This document shows positions 1 through 6,903 of a stretch of DNA of 56,368 bases, one piece after another (the first letter of the stretch is position 1; every line of letters starts with the position of its first letter). The DNA comes from a bacterium D16-36 (GTDB lineage Bacteria; Bacillota; Clostridia; Lachnospirales; Lachnospiraceae), in the NCBI GenBank assembly GCA_003611745.1, contig RAYF01000044.1, positions 1 through 56,368 of the forward strand, read 5' to 3'. The position numbers were made by a program, and so were the translations under genes. The notes beneath the pieces are model-generated. The model searched no databases and had not been told where the DNA came from. It worked only from the letters and a program-made list of their open reading frames with translations.

Positions 1-12
1 ACCTTATACAGA

Positions 13-66
13 AAAATAAAGTGTGCAGTTAGAGTTTTTGCATTTCTAACTTACACACTTTATTTT
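13..66. repeat. Near-perfect inverted repeat at the left edge
   Basis: Arms at 13-33 and 45-66 are complementary over about 20 bp, with one extra base in the right arm, around an 11-base loop (34-44). The right arm ends in TTTATTTT. It lies directly upstream of a truncated permease frame, so it may be the end of a small mobile element, a terminator of an upstream gene, or both. The pairing is equally good on either strand, so it does not show which strand would be transcribed. Confidence 0.55.
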
Positions 67-76
67 ACACTCCCTA

Positions 77-1435
77 TTGTGTTTTATTTTACGGCATCTT
101 AGCCCGGAATTTTTTGGCGGTATGCCTGCTTTTAGCATAAGCTATCCAAGTGTTATAGCGGGTATTGTTGTTGGTCTGCTGACCGTTCTCCTTGCTGCCC
201 GTTCTCCTGCTAAGAAAGCATCCAAAGTTTCTCCTTTGGCAGCGGTATCTGGAAACGCAAATGACCTACAGCCTGTAAAAAAAGCGGCGAATACCAAATT
301 TTTCAAGATAGAAACTTCTCTTGGCATTCATCATGCGAAAGCAAGCAAAAAGAATTTTATTTTAATGATTGGCTCTTTTTCGGTAAGTATTATTCTCTTT
401 CTTGCATTTTCAGTGACAATTGATTTTATGAATCACACATTGACGCCTTTACAGCCGTGGACTGCCGATATATCTGTTATCAGCCCAGAAAACACCTGCT
501 CGGTAAAAGCTGAATATATTGAGGAATTGCGGCAAAATTCCGCCGTAAAAAATACTTATGGACGAATGTTCGCTTACAATGTTCCCGTAATCGTAAATGG
601 TGAGGAAAAAGTTGTTGACCTTATTTCCTATGAAGATATGCAATTCGATTGGGCTAAGGATTATCTCTTGTCTGGCAGCTTGGAAAAAGCACAAAGTGAA
701 AATAATACAGGACTTATCGTCTTTGACTCACAAAACGACATTGAGACAGGCAATGTCATTACCTTAAATTTGAATGGAAGCCAAGCAGATTTGGAGATTG
801 TCGGTGTGGTATCGCAATGTCCGTTTAATAATAGCCCAGGGGTTGGAAAACTAATTTGTTCCGAAGATACCTTTCGGAAATTAACGGGAGAAACGGATTA
901 TACTATCATTGACATACAGTTATCTAAAAATGCAACAGAAAATGATGTCAGGGATATTCACAGTTTGGTAGGCTCACAGTACACTTTTTCTGATGAGCGA
1001 ATGGGTAATAGCAATACCCGTGGAGCTTACTATTGTTTTGGTCTTTTCATCTATGGATTTTTGGTACTGATTGCATTGATTACGCTATGCAATATTATAA
1101 ATAGTATAGCCATGAGTGTAACTGCAAAAATGAAGCAATACGGAGCTTTTCGAGCTATCGGATTAAGTAACAGGCAACTGGCTAAAATGATTGTTGCCGA
1201 AGCATCTGCTTACGCAATCACAGGTATTATCTGCGGCAGCATTTTGGGAATCGTTTGTAACAAGATTTTATTTAGCAAACTTATAACCTATCATTGGGGC
1301 GATGCATGGAGTGTTCCCTTAGTTGAACTTGGTATCATTATTGTTGTTGTAGTCATTGCAGTAATTTTGGCAGTAAGAAATCCAATCAAGAAAATGAAAG
1401 AAATATCCATTGTCGATACAATCAGTGCATCGTAA
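77..1435 (+). pseudogene. FtsX/MacB-type ABC transporter permease, 5'-truncated
   Basis: The 452 readable residues are the C-terminal part of an FtsX-type ABC permease. A membrane segment (about residues 23-43) closes the first permease half. A basic linker is followed by a second set: one helix near 93-115, an extracellular domain (about 120-310), then three helices (about 325-350, 372-395, 418-437). The only upstream start is a TTG with no clear ribosome binding site, and the frame is closed by stops at 17-19 and 47-49. The N-terminal half (several hundred residues) is therefore missing and the real homology begins near base 100. No ATPase partner is nearby. A response-regulator remnant follows 37 bases downstream, as in peptide-sensing ABC/two-component modules. 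Probably inactive. Confidence 0.8.
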
Positions 1436-1471
1436 ATAATAATTTCAATTTATCATAGGGGCGGTGAAGCG

Positions 1472-1737
1472 ATGAAGAAAATATTACTTGTGGACGATGA
1501 ACAGGGTTTTTTAAAAATTTTAGATACAGCGTTGTCTAAATATTTTGAAACATATACTGCCACAGGAGTACAGGAAGCGATAGATATTCTCAAGCAAAAC
1601 GCGATTGATTTAATATGTTCTGATTGGATATAAAAATGGCAGAACTTTATGGGGCTATATTTAATCCAAAATGTGAATTTGACCTAATAGAACAAATAAT
1701 CACCATAGCAGATAATGGTAAAAAGTCCACCGAATAA
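1472..1737 (+). pseudogene. Response regulator receiver domain, internally deleted
   Basis: The first 53 codons (1472-1633, good binding site GGGGCGGTGAAG) read as the start of a receiver domain. The acidic pair D8-D9 and the phospho-acceptor-like D51 in SDWI are present, then the frame stops. A second reading frame starting at 1636 (MAELYGAIFNPK...) runs to 1737 and resembles the end of a receiver domain (a degenerate K-P loop followed by an ELIEQI-like helix). The simplest reading is loss of the middle of the domain plus a frame change. No DNA-binding domain remains. It follows the truncated permease, so the pair is a dead regulator/transporter module. Confidence 0.65.
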
Positions 1738-1832
1738 AAAAAACGGCACTTTTTGTGGACTGCCTTGTCACGCTCAATAATCGTAGGTAAAGCATCTCTC
1801 CAAATCCGTTTTGAAATTTGGAGGGATTTTTT

Positions 1833-1961
1833 ATGTCCTTTTTTCGGGCAGTTATCCATCTGCTCATGCAATGCAAAATTGACTTATACATAGCATATCG
1901 GGGATTGACAGGAAGCCAGTTAAAAAAATCCCTGCTTATGCAACGCCACTTCTCACCATGA
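1833..1961 (+). CDS. Small conserved peptide (leader peptide candidate), copy A
   Basis: A 42-residue ORF starting at ATG 1833 behind TTTGGAGGG. It contains IAYRGLTGSQLKKSLL and ends QRHFSP. A diverged copy at 6453 keeps about two thirds of the residues, the same start context and nearly the same end. The peptide is basic with no obvious membrane segment. Its ribosome binding site is held in a hairpin (1798-1823) and a terminator begins 44 bases after the stop, so it may be a leader peptide whose translation decides read-through. I do not recognise a function. Confidence 0.5.
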   Translation: MSFFRAVIHLLMQCKIDLYIAYRGLTGSQLKKSLLMQRHFSP

Positions 1962-2005
1962 AACCAGAAGTAGAATCTCCACTCAACAGAATATATATCT
2001 CCTAT

Positions 2006-2045
2006 AACCGCAGAGGTCACAGAACCTTTGCGGTTTTTCTTTTGT
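2006..2045 (+). terminator. Rho-independent terminator, attenuator copy A
   Basis: AACCGCAGAGG (2006-2016) pairs with CCTTTGCGGTT (2025-2035), with one G-T pair, followed by TTTCTTTTGTCG. The equivalent in copy B is at 6626-6665. Its position between the small peptide and the regulator gene suggests attenuation. Confidence 0.8.
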
Positions 2046-2106
2046 CGTTTTTTATCGGAATACGCCGCAGGGCTGTTTCCGCTGTTGGCTGTCGTTCGCC
2101 GCCTTT

Positions 2107-2190
2107 CCAATCTGGATTAGTTAAATAGCAATCTTCTTGACCTGACGGTCAAGAAGCATCGCAGGCAGAAGCCTGCTCAATTCAGATTGG
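2107..2190 (+). promoter_or_regulatory. Nested hairpins in the leader of the sigma-like gene
   Basis: The outer arms CCAATCTG (2107-2114) and CAGATTGG (2183-2190) pair and overlap the GG of the ribosome binding site of the gene at 2202. Inside are two perfect hairpins: CTTCTTGACC/GGTCAAGAAG (2133-2142 with 2147-2156) and GCAGGC/GCCTGC (2161-2166 with 2171-2176). Copy B lacks the two inner hairpins. A role in translation control is an inference. Confidence 0.45.
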
Positions 2191-2201
2191 AGGAAAAAAG
2201 A

Positions 2202-2636
2202 ATGGCATACAACAACGGACGTGAGAACAGGAAATGGCTTATCTGGAAAGATGCCGAGGAAAAAATTTTGAGGGAACACGGAGTTGATGAAACCACCACC
2301 CCGCAAATCCGCACAGACGACAGGGCAGACTTCAATTCCAACAGGCGGTTTTACCATTGGACAAGCGACTTCGGCGAATACCTTGAGGGAATGGCAGACA
2401 AAGAACGGCATACAGAGGTAAAGACCGTTGCTGATTTACTGGACGAGATTGAGGACGAAACTCTGTATCGGGCATTGCTTACGGTGGACAGGTGTACCCT
2501 GCAAATTATCCTGCTGAAGACGCAGGGCTATTTCACGAAAGAAATTGCCCCGCTTGTGGGATTGACAACAGGGGCTATCTATGCAAGGCTAGACCATCTG
2601 CGGAAAAAAACTGCGGAAGATTTTATAACTATCTAA
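2202..2636 (+). CDS. Sigma-70 region-4-like regulator of a mobile element
   Basis: A 144-residue protein. ATG 2202 is chosen because the TTG at 2187 lies inside the ribosome binding site TTGGAGG. The C-terminal 45 residues (from about TLQIILLKTQGYF) form a helix-turn-helix of the sigma region-4 type, ending with a basic DHLRKK stretch. The N-terminus (KWLIWKDAEEKILREHGV) resembles the small sigma-like proteins carried by Tn916/Tn1549-class integrative elements. It is probably a transcription regulator of element genes. It sits behind attenuator copy A and ahead of the oriT-like region. The frame is intact. Confidence 0.65.
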   Translation: MAYNNGRENRKWLIWKDAEEKILREHGVDETTTPQIRTDDRADFNSNRRFYHWTSDFGEYLEGMADKERHTEVKTVADLLDEIEDETLYRALLTVDRCTLQIILLKTQGYFTKEIAPLVGLTTGAIYARLDHLRKKTAEDFITI

Positions 2637-2926
2637 GATAGACGGTTTTTCAGCGGGCTATTGGCTGGGGGATAAAACTCTCCCATCCAATTTAAAATTA
2701 AATGAATAAAAATCCCGTCCACAGGGAATGCTAAGAAGTTTACCCAAAATCTTGACATGGGTGCAGCCGCTGTGGTATTCTGGAATAGCCATAAGGGAAT
2801 TGGAAGATTGAAAATGAAATAGCACATAAATGGAAGAATGGAATGTCAGCCAACGGACAAGGCTGACCGCCGCCGAAAATATGCTGCCTTTTTCGGCTGG
2901 CGTATGGCAGCAAGGTTTTGAATCTC

Positions 2927-3007
2927 AAAGCCGTTACATAGCATTGCGAATCTAAACAGGAGAAACGCTCTTGTCATTCGTGATGTTGTGTAGCGGCTTT
3001 TTTGTTT
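2927..3007 (+). terminator. Exceptionally long RNA hairpin with T-tract
   Basis: A 25-bp stem (2927-2951 with 2976-3000) contains only Watson-Crick and five G-U pairs. An inner 7-bp stem (2956-2962 with 2968-2974, one G-U) caps it. A run of T follows (2998-3003, TTTGTTT beyond). Every non-canonical pair is a G-U in plus-strand RNA and would be A-C in minus-strand RNA, so the plus strand is the transcribed one. It could terminate the gene at 2202 or be part of a structured transcript. The rest of 2637-3116 shows no convincing gene. Confidence 0.65.
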
Positions 3008-3116
3008 ATCCAAAAGTCAAGAGAAACCGAATCCAGAACGGAGGTGGAAAGGACATAGGATTTTCTTTTCGGAGGGTAAGACAGGCGTTAAGAAGACCGC
3101 TGCACAGGAAACAGGG

Positions 3117-3350
3117 TTCCCGAAAAGTCGCTAGACTTTTTGGGAAAAGGAGGAGCAGTGAAATGAGTGATTTTCCGTGCCTGCACGGAAATGAGCGATA
3201 CGGAACTTGTGACGACGTGTCCACAGAGATAGCGAGCATCGGATTGTGTCAGTCATAGCGGAAAATGCCCTGCATTTCCCGCTATGACCGCGGTGCTCCT
3301 CGAATGCTCATGCAAGCATGGCATTCTCATCGCTACTCGCGCACAATCCA
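3117..3350. other. Palindrome cluster, candidate transfer origin (oriT)
   Basis: Four hairpins lie within 234 bases: 3117-3129/3134-3146, 3172-3180/3183-3191 (perfect), 3254-3268/3272-3286 (one mismatch) and 3302-3326 (interrupted once). GGATTGTG (3241-3248) pairs with CACAATCC (3343-3350) and encloses the last two. Such a cluster just upstream of mobC- and relaxase-like genes is the classical position of an oriT. No nick site can be assigned from sequence alone. Confidence 0.5.
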
Positions 3351-3439
3351 ATCCACAACCTAAAGGCGTGTGGACTTTATTCAGGGGACAGCCTCTGTTT
3401 ATCCCGAAGAAAGAAAAATAAGACTGGAGGATAAGAAAA

Positions 3440-3614
3440 ATAAGCAAAGAAAAATCAAAAAAGGACGTGCGGAATGTCCCGATTACCGTCCGATTGAACG
3501 AGGAAGAACATGAAAAATTAAAGCAGTTGAAGATTTTTTTTAGAATTGCAGCAGAAAACAACTCTCCCACAACGATTTAGCGTAGAAGAATTGACAGAAC
3601 AGGGGGCGGTCTGA
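3440..3614 (+). pseudogene. MobC-like relaxosome accessory protein, decayed
   Basis: The reading frame begins at ATA 3440, 10 bases after GGAGG, where an ATG is expected, so the start codon appears lost. Residues VRNVPITVRLNEEEHEKL match the ribbon-helix-helix beginning of MobC-type accessory proteins. A run of eight T near 3533-3540 puts the frame into a stop at 3578. With one T removed the frame continues to TGA 3612-3614, two bases before the relaxase start. At under 60 residues it is also short for MobC. Non-functional. Confidence 0.55.
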
Positions 3615-3615
3615 T

Positions 3616-3958
3616 ATGGCGGTAACGAGCCTATGGCATGTCAAAGGGAGCATAAAAGACTTGATTGACTATATAGAAAGCCCAGAAAAGACCGTGCAGA
3701 ATCAAGATATGCAGGACTTCTTTGACGTGTTCTCCTATGTGAGAAATCCGTCAAAAACGCATGAGGGCGGGTATGTTTCCGTAATCAACTGTCTGAAGGA
3801 AACCGCCTTGCAGCAGATGATTTTGACAAAGAAACAGTACCAAAAGACAGGCGGATATGCTCTCTGTCAAATACCGCACGGAACAGCAACAGCTTGATGA
3901 AACAGTCAAGACTATCTCCGCAAGGGAGATTGTGGAGAAAGAAGTTATTTACGCATAA
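3616..3958 (+). pseudogene. Relaxase (mobilisation nuclease) fragment
   Basis: The N-terminal 80 residues (MAVTSLWHVKGSIKDLIDYI...) match the beginning of MOBP-type relaxases of Tn1549-like elements: a GSIKDLIDYI segment, then VRNPSKTHEGGYVSVINC and a KKQYQKTGG helix. After GG the frame breaks and stops at 3897. Another frame (MLSVKYRTEQQQLDETV... to TAA 3956-3958) looks like a C-terminal end of the same gene, so most of the protein, including the catalytic histidines, has been deleted. It follows the decayed mobC remnant. Confidence 0.65.
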
Positions 3959-3961
3959 CAA

Positions 3962-3999
3962 AAAAGTAGCAGGGTATGAAAATTCTGCTACTTTTCTTT
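3962..3999 (+). terminator. Rho-independent terminator after the relaxase remnant
   Basis: AAAAGTAGCAG (3962-3972) pairs perfectly with CTGCTACTTTT (3985-3995), followed by CTTTTT. Confidence 0.8.
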
Positions 4000-4030
4000 T
4001 TGGGCGATATTTCGAAGTGAAATGAAACGA

Positions 4031-4079
4031 TTGACAAAATCAGTTTTACGGCTTATAATATAATTCTTGTTATATAACA
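4031..4079 (+). promoter_or_regulatory. Strong promoter and palindromic operator of the tetR-type gene
   Basis: A consensus promoter: TTGACA (4031-4036), 17-base spacer, TATAAT (4054-4059). A perfect 12-bp palindrome TGTTATATAACA (4068-4079) lies at the start of transcription, 27 bases before the ATG. This is a likely binding site for the TetR-type product and so a basis for autorepression (inference). Confidence 0.75.
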
Positions 4080-4105
4080 TGAAGTATTAAACAGGAGGAA
4101 AAGCC

Positions 4106-4678
4106 ATGCCACCAAAACCTAAAATCACAAGAGATATGGTTATTGATGCTGCATTTGAGGTTGCCCGCAAAACAGGTGCGGAAAACATCAATGCACGGAC
4201 AGTATCAAAAAAACTAAACTGTTCCACGCAGCCTGTTATGTACCACTTTGCAACGATTGAGGAATTAAAAAGAGCCGTTTATACAAAATTGGACAGGTAT
4301 CACGCAAAATATCTGATGAAGATTGAAGAACCATCAAAAGGTGTTATGCTTGGAATGGGATTAAATTATATTCGATTTGCGGTTGAAGAACCGCATTTGT
4401 TCTGCTTTCTATTTCAATCGGGTTTTGCAGTTGAGAACAATTTGCTTGAAATGATTGACTCCGAGGAACTTGTACCTATTATTTCTGCGATGCAGAAGGC
4501 AATAGGCATGAATATTGAGCAGACAAAAAAGGTCTTTTTAACAATTTCTCTCTTTGCTCATGGATATGCAAGTATCATAGCCAACAATTCATTGGAGTAT
4601 GATGAAGAACTCATAAAAACTCATTTAGAACGGGCTTACAGAGGGGCAATATTAGCTGTACAGGAGGAAATGAAATGA
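4106..4678 (+). CDS. TetR/AcrR-family transcription regulator
   Basis: A 190-residue protein behind AGGAGG. The N-terminal TetR helix-turn-helix spans about residues 8-55 (MVIDAAFEVARKTGAENINA, then a recognition helix CSTQPVMYHF). The C-terminal ligand domain is helical and resembles the WHG-type effector domain (EEPHLFCFLF). It overlaps the next gene by four bases (ATGA), so the two form an operon. The promoter carries a palindrome at the transcription start, consistent with autorepression. The gene is intact while its neighbours are broken, so it is probably still selected. The ligand is unknown. Confidence 0.85.
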   Translation: MPPKPKITRDMVIDAAFEVARKTGAENINARTVSKKLNCSTQPVMYHFATIEELKRAVYTKLDRYHAKYLMKIEEPSKGVMLGMGLNYIRFAVEEPHLFCFLFQSGFAVENNLLEMIDSEELVPIISAMQKAIGMNIEQTKKVFLTISLFAHGYASIIANNSLEYDEELIKTHLERAYRGAILAVQEEMK

Positions 4679-5352
4679 AAAATCAACAAATTACGGGTCA
4701 TAACAAAAAGAGCGTCGTTCTCACGCTCATAGGTATAGTAATAATGATACTACTGACCGTAACGAAAGTGGTGCCGTCCTCGACAATAGCAGGATATTCC
4801 GTGTTTGTAGGAATAGCGTTTTTCTTTATTACAGAAACTGTTGACAAAACACGAGGCTCCGAATCGGGTTTGCGTTTCAATACCATTGCGGTGGATCTCA
4901 AAAAGCCGGGTGTGATTATTTGGATGTTGCTGCCAAGTGCAAGTGGTATTGCAACGCTTGTTGTGGGAAACATGATTTTCAGTGGAGAATTTGTTGCTCA
5001 TGTAATGGAGCGGACGAGTTCTATACTGTCTTTCGATAAGATTGCACTGCTGATGGGTCAAGTTATTATTGCGGCATTTGGTGAAGAAATTGCATACCGA
5101 GGATTCTTCTTTGGAAAATCCTCAAAAATATTTCCGTTTTGGGTTTGTGCAGTTTTGTCGTCCGTTGCTTTTGCCGCAGGACATATTGCTGTTGGAAACA
5201 TAGGAATTGTAACTTATGACATTGCCGCTGTATTCATTGACAGCTTGATTTTTTCAGTGATTTATCAAAAATCCGAGAATTGCGTTATCAGTACCTTTTC
5301 ACACATTCTCGGAAACGCAATATCCCTTGTTGCCGTGTTTGTATTCTTTTAA
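4675..5352 (+). CDS. CPBP-family intramembrane metalloprotease
   Basis: A 225-residue protein with about six to seven membrane helices. It has the CPBP (CAAX protease/bacteriocin-processing, Abi) motifs: EEIAYRG (about residues 136-142), the His of AAGHIAVG (about 166) and SHILGNA (about 207-213), supplying the Glu, His and Asn of the membrane metal site. Members process prenylated or secreted peptides or provide self-immunity to bacteriocins. Here it is translationally coupled to the TetR-type regulator by a four-base overlap. The substrate cannot be told from the sequence. Confidence 0.85.
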   Translation: MKNQQITGHNKKSVVLTLIGIVIMILLTVTKVVPSSTIAGYSVFVGIAFFFITETVDKTRGSESGLRFNTIAVDLKKPGVIIWMLLPSASGIATLVVGNMIFSGEFVAHVMERTSSILSFDKIALLMGQVIIAAFGEEIAYRGFFFGKSSKIFPFWVCAVLSSVAFAAGHIAVGNIGIVTYDIAAVFIDSLIFSVIYQKSENCVISTFSHILGNAISLVAVFVFF

Positions 5353-5374
5353 ATCAGATAAGAAGGTAAATGAT

Positions 5375-5539
5375 ATGGCAAATGTGATTTCAGAATGGGT
5401 ACGGTGTTTTGTTTGCGGGAATAAAACAAGGTTACAGATACGGGCAGATACAGAGTTAAAAAGCTTTCCTCTTTACTGCCCTAAATGTAGACAGGAAAGC
5501 TTGATTGACGCAAAGGATTTGTTATTAAAAAATATATAG
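5375..5539 (+). CDS. Cysteine-rich KTR-domain protein, copy 1
   Basis: A 54-residue protein starting at ATG 5375 (AGAAGG upstream). CFVCGNKTRLQ and YCPKCRQESL supply two Cys pairs, a zinc-ribbon pattern, and GNKTR gives the family its KTR name. Such proteins are found in Tn916-class elements, commonly beside resistance genes. The molecular function is unknown. It lies 22 bases after the CPBP gene. A second member is at 6104. Confidence 0.8.
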   Translation: MANVISEWVRCFVCGNKTRLQIRADTELKSFPLYCPKCRQESLIDAKDLLLKNI

Positions 5540-5608
5540 ATTTTTCAAACTGTCTCATTGCCTATATTTTACTTTTGGATTATGCTCTTGTGCAGGAGGT
5601 GTTTATCT

Positions 5609-6085
5609 ATGGCAAATGAAGATAAAAAAGATTTTAATGCAATGTTGAATGATAGTAAGGATATGCCTAAGTTTCAAGTTATTACGGATGAAAAAAGCAT
5701 AGAAAAATATGGTGGAGACAGAATGTATTTTGCACCGCCGATTGATTATGACAGAGTAATGCGGCTCGTACCTTATGGAAAGCTGTTGACGGTAGGCGTA
5801 ATAAGAGAACATTTTGCAAAGGCAAGTGGTGCAGATTTTACAGAGCCGATTACGGCAGGAATATTTGTTTCGATTGTTGCATGGGCGAGTTTTCAGCGAA
5901 AAAATGATAAAACGCCGTATTGGCGAACATTGAAAGCAAATGGAGAATTAAACGCAAAGTATCCCGGTGGTATCGAAGCACAGAAAGAAATGCTTGAAAA
6001 AGAAGGACATACGGTTATCCAAAAAGGAAGAAAAAATATTCGATATTACGTTAAAGATTATGAAAATGCGTTGTATTCGCTTTAA
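5609..6085 (+). CDS. Alkyltransferase-like (MGMT-fold) protein lacking the active cysteine
   Basis: A 158-residue protein. ATG 5609 is chosen for its AGGAGG site; an upstream ATG lacks one. The middle has the MGMT pattern: VPYGKLLTVGVIREHF (about residues 54-69), then where O6-alkylguanine transferases have P-C-H-R-V this protein has P-Y-W-R-T, followed by NGELNAKYPGGIEAQKEML. Cys is replaced by Tyr, as it is by Trp in Atl1-type proteins, which bind alkylated guanine and hand it to nucleotide excision repair. A DNA-damage-marking role is therefore inferred; direct repair is unlikely. It sits between two KTR genes within the element remnant. Confidence 0.65.
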   Translation: MANEDKKDFNAMLNDSKDMPKFQVITDEKSIEKYGGDRMYFAPPIDYDRVMRLVPYGKLLTVGVIREHFAKASGADFTEPITAGIFVSIVAWASFQRKNDKTPYWRTLKANGELNAKYPGGIEAQKEMLEKEGHTVIQKGRKNIRYYVKDYENALYSL

Positions 6086-6103
6086 AGAAATAGGGAGGAT
6101 ACA

Positions 6104-6274
6104 ATGAAGATTGAATGGTTGCGATGTCCTGTATGCGGCAATAAAACTCGTAACAGAGTACGAGAAGATACTGTTTTAAAAAACTATCCTTTATACTGTC
6201 CGAAGTGTAAGCGAGAAATGCTAATCAATGTAAAACAACTGAATATGTCAGTCATCACAGAGCCAGACGCATAG
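6104..6274 (+). CDS. Cysteine-rich KTR-domain protein, copy 2
   Basis: A 56-residue protein starting at ATG 6104 behind GGGAGG. It has the same architecture as copy 1 (CPVCGNKTRNRVRED and YCPKCKRE) and ends in VKQLNMSVITEPDA, a tail I associate with the small ORF downstream of tet(M) in Tn916-type elements. About half the residues match copy 1. A terminator follows directly. Confidence 0.8.
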   Translation: MKIEWLRCPVCGNKTRNRVREDTVLKNYPLYCPKCKREMLINVKQLNMSVITEPDA

Positions 6275-6277
6275 ACG

Positions 6278-6330
6278 CAGAGCCGATGAACGAGTGAGCA
6301 ATCACAGTTTGTCGGCTCTGTTTCTTTTCA
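6278..6330 (+). terminator. Rho-independent terminator after KTR copy 2
   Basis: CAGAGCCGA (6278-6286) pairs with TCGGCTCTG (6312-6320), followed by TTTCTTTT. Confidence 0.75.
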
Positions 6331-6452
6331 TAAAGATTTAAGGTGAATGCCCACCAAATAAAAAAACGGTGTTATGGTGGGCGATTTTGCTATGCCCAAA
6401 AGGCTTAACAAACACTCTCCCAACCTGTTTTAAAGTTTGGAGGGATTTTTTT

Positions 6453-6587
6453 ATGTTCCTTTTTTGGGCGGTATTCCATCTGCTTATACAAAGCAAGGTC
6501 AATTCATACATAGCATATCGGGGAATGGCAGGTAGTCAGTTAAAAAAATTCCTGCCAATGCAACGGTACTTCTCACCTTGGAAGTAG
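6453..6587 (+). CDS. Small conserved peptide (leader peptide candidate), copy B
   Basis: A 44-residue ORF behind TTTGGAGGG. The core IAYRGMAGSQLKKFLPMQR matches copy A at 1833 with conservative changes; the C-terminus is two residues longer (PWK). Conservation of frame, start and binding site across two diverged copies argues that it is translated. Function unknown; it may act only through its translation. Confidence 0.5.
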   Translation: MFLFWAVFHLLIQSKVNSYIAYRGMAGSQLKKFLPMQRYFSPWK

Positions 6588-6625
6588 AAGTACAATCTCT
6601 ATATAACAGAATTATAATTTCCTAT

Positions 6626-6665
6626 AACCGTAAAGGTCACATAGCCTTTGCGGTTTTTCTTTTGT
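6626..6665 (+). terminator. Rho-independent terminator, attenuator copy B
   Basis: AACCGTAAAGG (6626-6636) pairs with CCTTTGCGGTT (6645-6655), with one T-G pair, and then TTTCTTTTGTC. Same place as the terminator at 2006. Confidence 0.8.
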
Positions 6666-6774
6666 CATTTTTTGTTGGAATATGCCGCAGGGCTGTTCCT
6701 GATATACGGTGTCGTTCTCCACCACTCCATCTGGATTTTTAGCATTTCAAAAATTCAGATTGGAGGTACTTACG

Positions 6775-6903
6775 GTGAAATATGCACCAAGAAAAGTATA
6801 TATCAAAGAGAATGATAGCTATGTGGAACTATCCTATACGGACTTCTGCCACCGCAGGGAAGCCGACCAGACCTACATAGACAAGGCTCATGTCCTCGCC
6901 TAA
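6775..6903 (+). pseudogene. Sigma-70-family factor of a Tn1549-type element, N-terminal fragment
   Basis: Starts at GTG 6775 behind TTGGAGGT. The 42 residues (VKYAPRKVYIKENDSYVELSYTDFCHRREADQTY) match the N-terminus of the sigma factors carried by Tn1549-class elements, normally about 140-170 residues. After ADQTYIDK the match ends and foreign sequence supplies a stop, so all DNA-binding regions are lost. The break lies near 6880, where an oppositely oriented fragment begins. Confidence 0.7.

Larger units (their letters stand above)
1724..2045 (+). promoter_or_regulatory. Structured attenuator unit, copy A
   Basis: Copy A of a unit repeated, diverged, at 6349-6665. In order: a stem (1724-1730 with 1755-1761); a hairpin (1798-1805 with 1816-1823) that pairs away the GGAG of the next ribosome binding site; a 42-codon peptide; and a rho-independent terminator. 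The two copies differ in their stems by compensating changes, which supports RNA structure. It precedes a sigma-like regulator gene at 2202. The likely role, inferred, is attenuation control of that gene. Confidence 0.6.
6349..6665 (+). promoter_or_regulatory. Structured attenuator unit, copy B
   Basis: The counterpart of 1724-2045. Stem GCCCACC/GGTGGGC (6349-6355 with 6376-6382), hairpin 6417-6424 with 6435-6442 covering the next ribosome binding site, a 44-codon peptide, and a terminator. Compared with copy A, a T-A pair of the first stem has become C-G, and the closing pair of the second hairpin has also changed from T-A to C-G. It precedes the truncated sigma gene at 6775. Confidence 0.6.

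Noticed and set aside
2971-3258. 95-codon plus-strand frame across the hairpins
   Set aside because: It runs through the hairpin loop and several palindromes without protein-like composition. RNA/DNA structure explains the region better.
5558-5608. Upstream ATG start of the alkyltransferase-like gene
   Set aside because: The extra N-terminal residues lack a ribosome binding site, while ATG 5609 has AGGAGG at a good distance.
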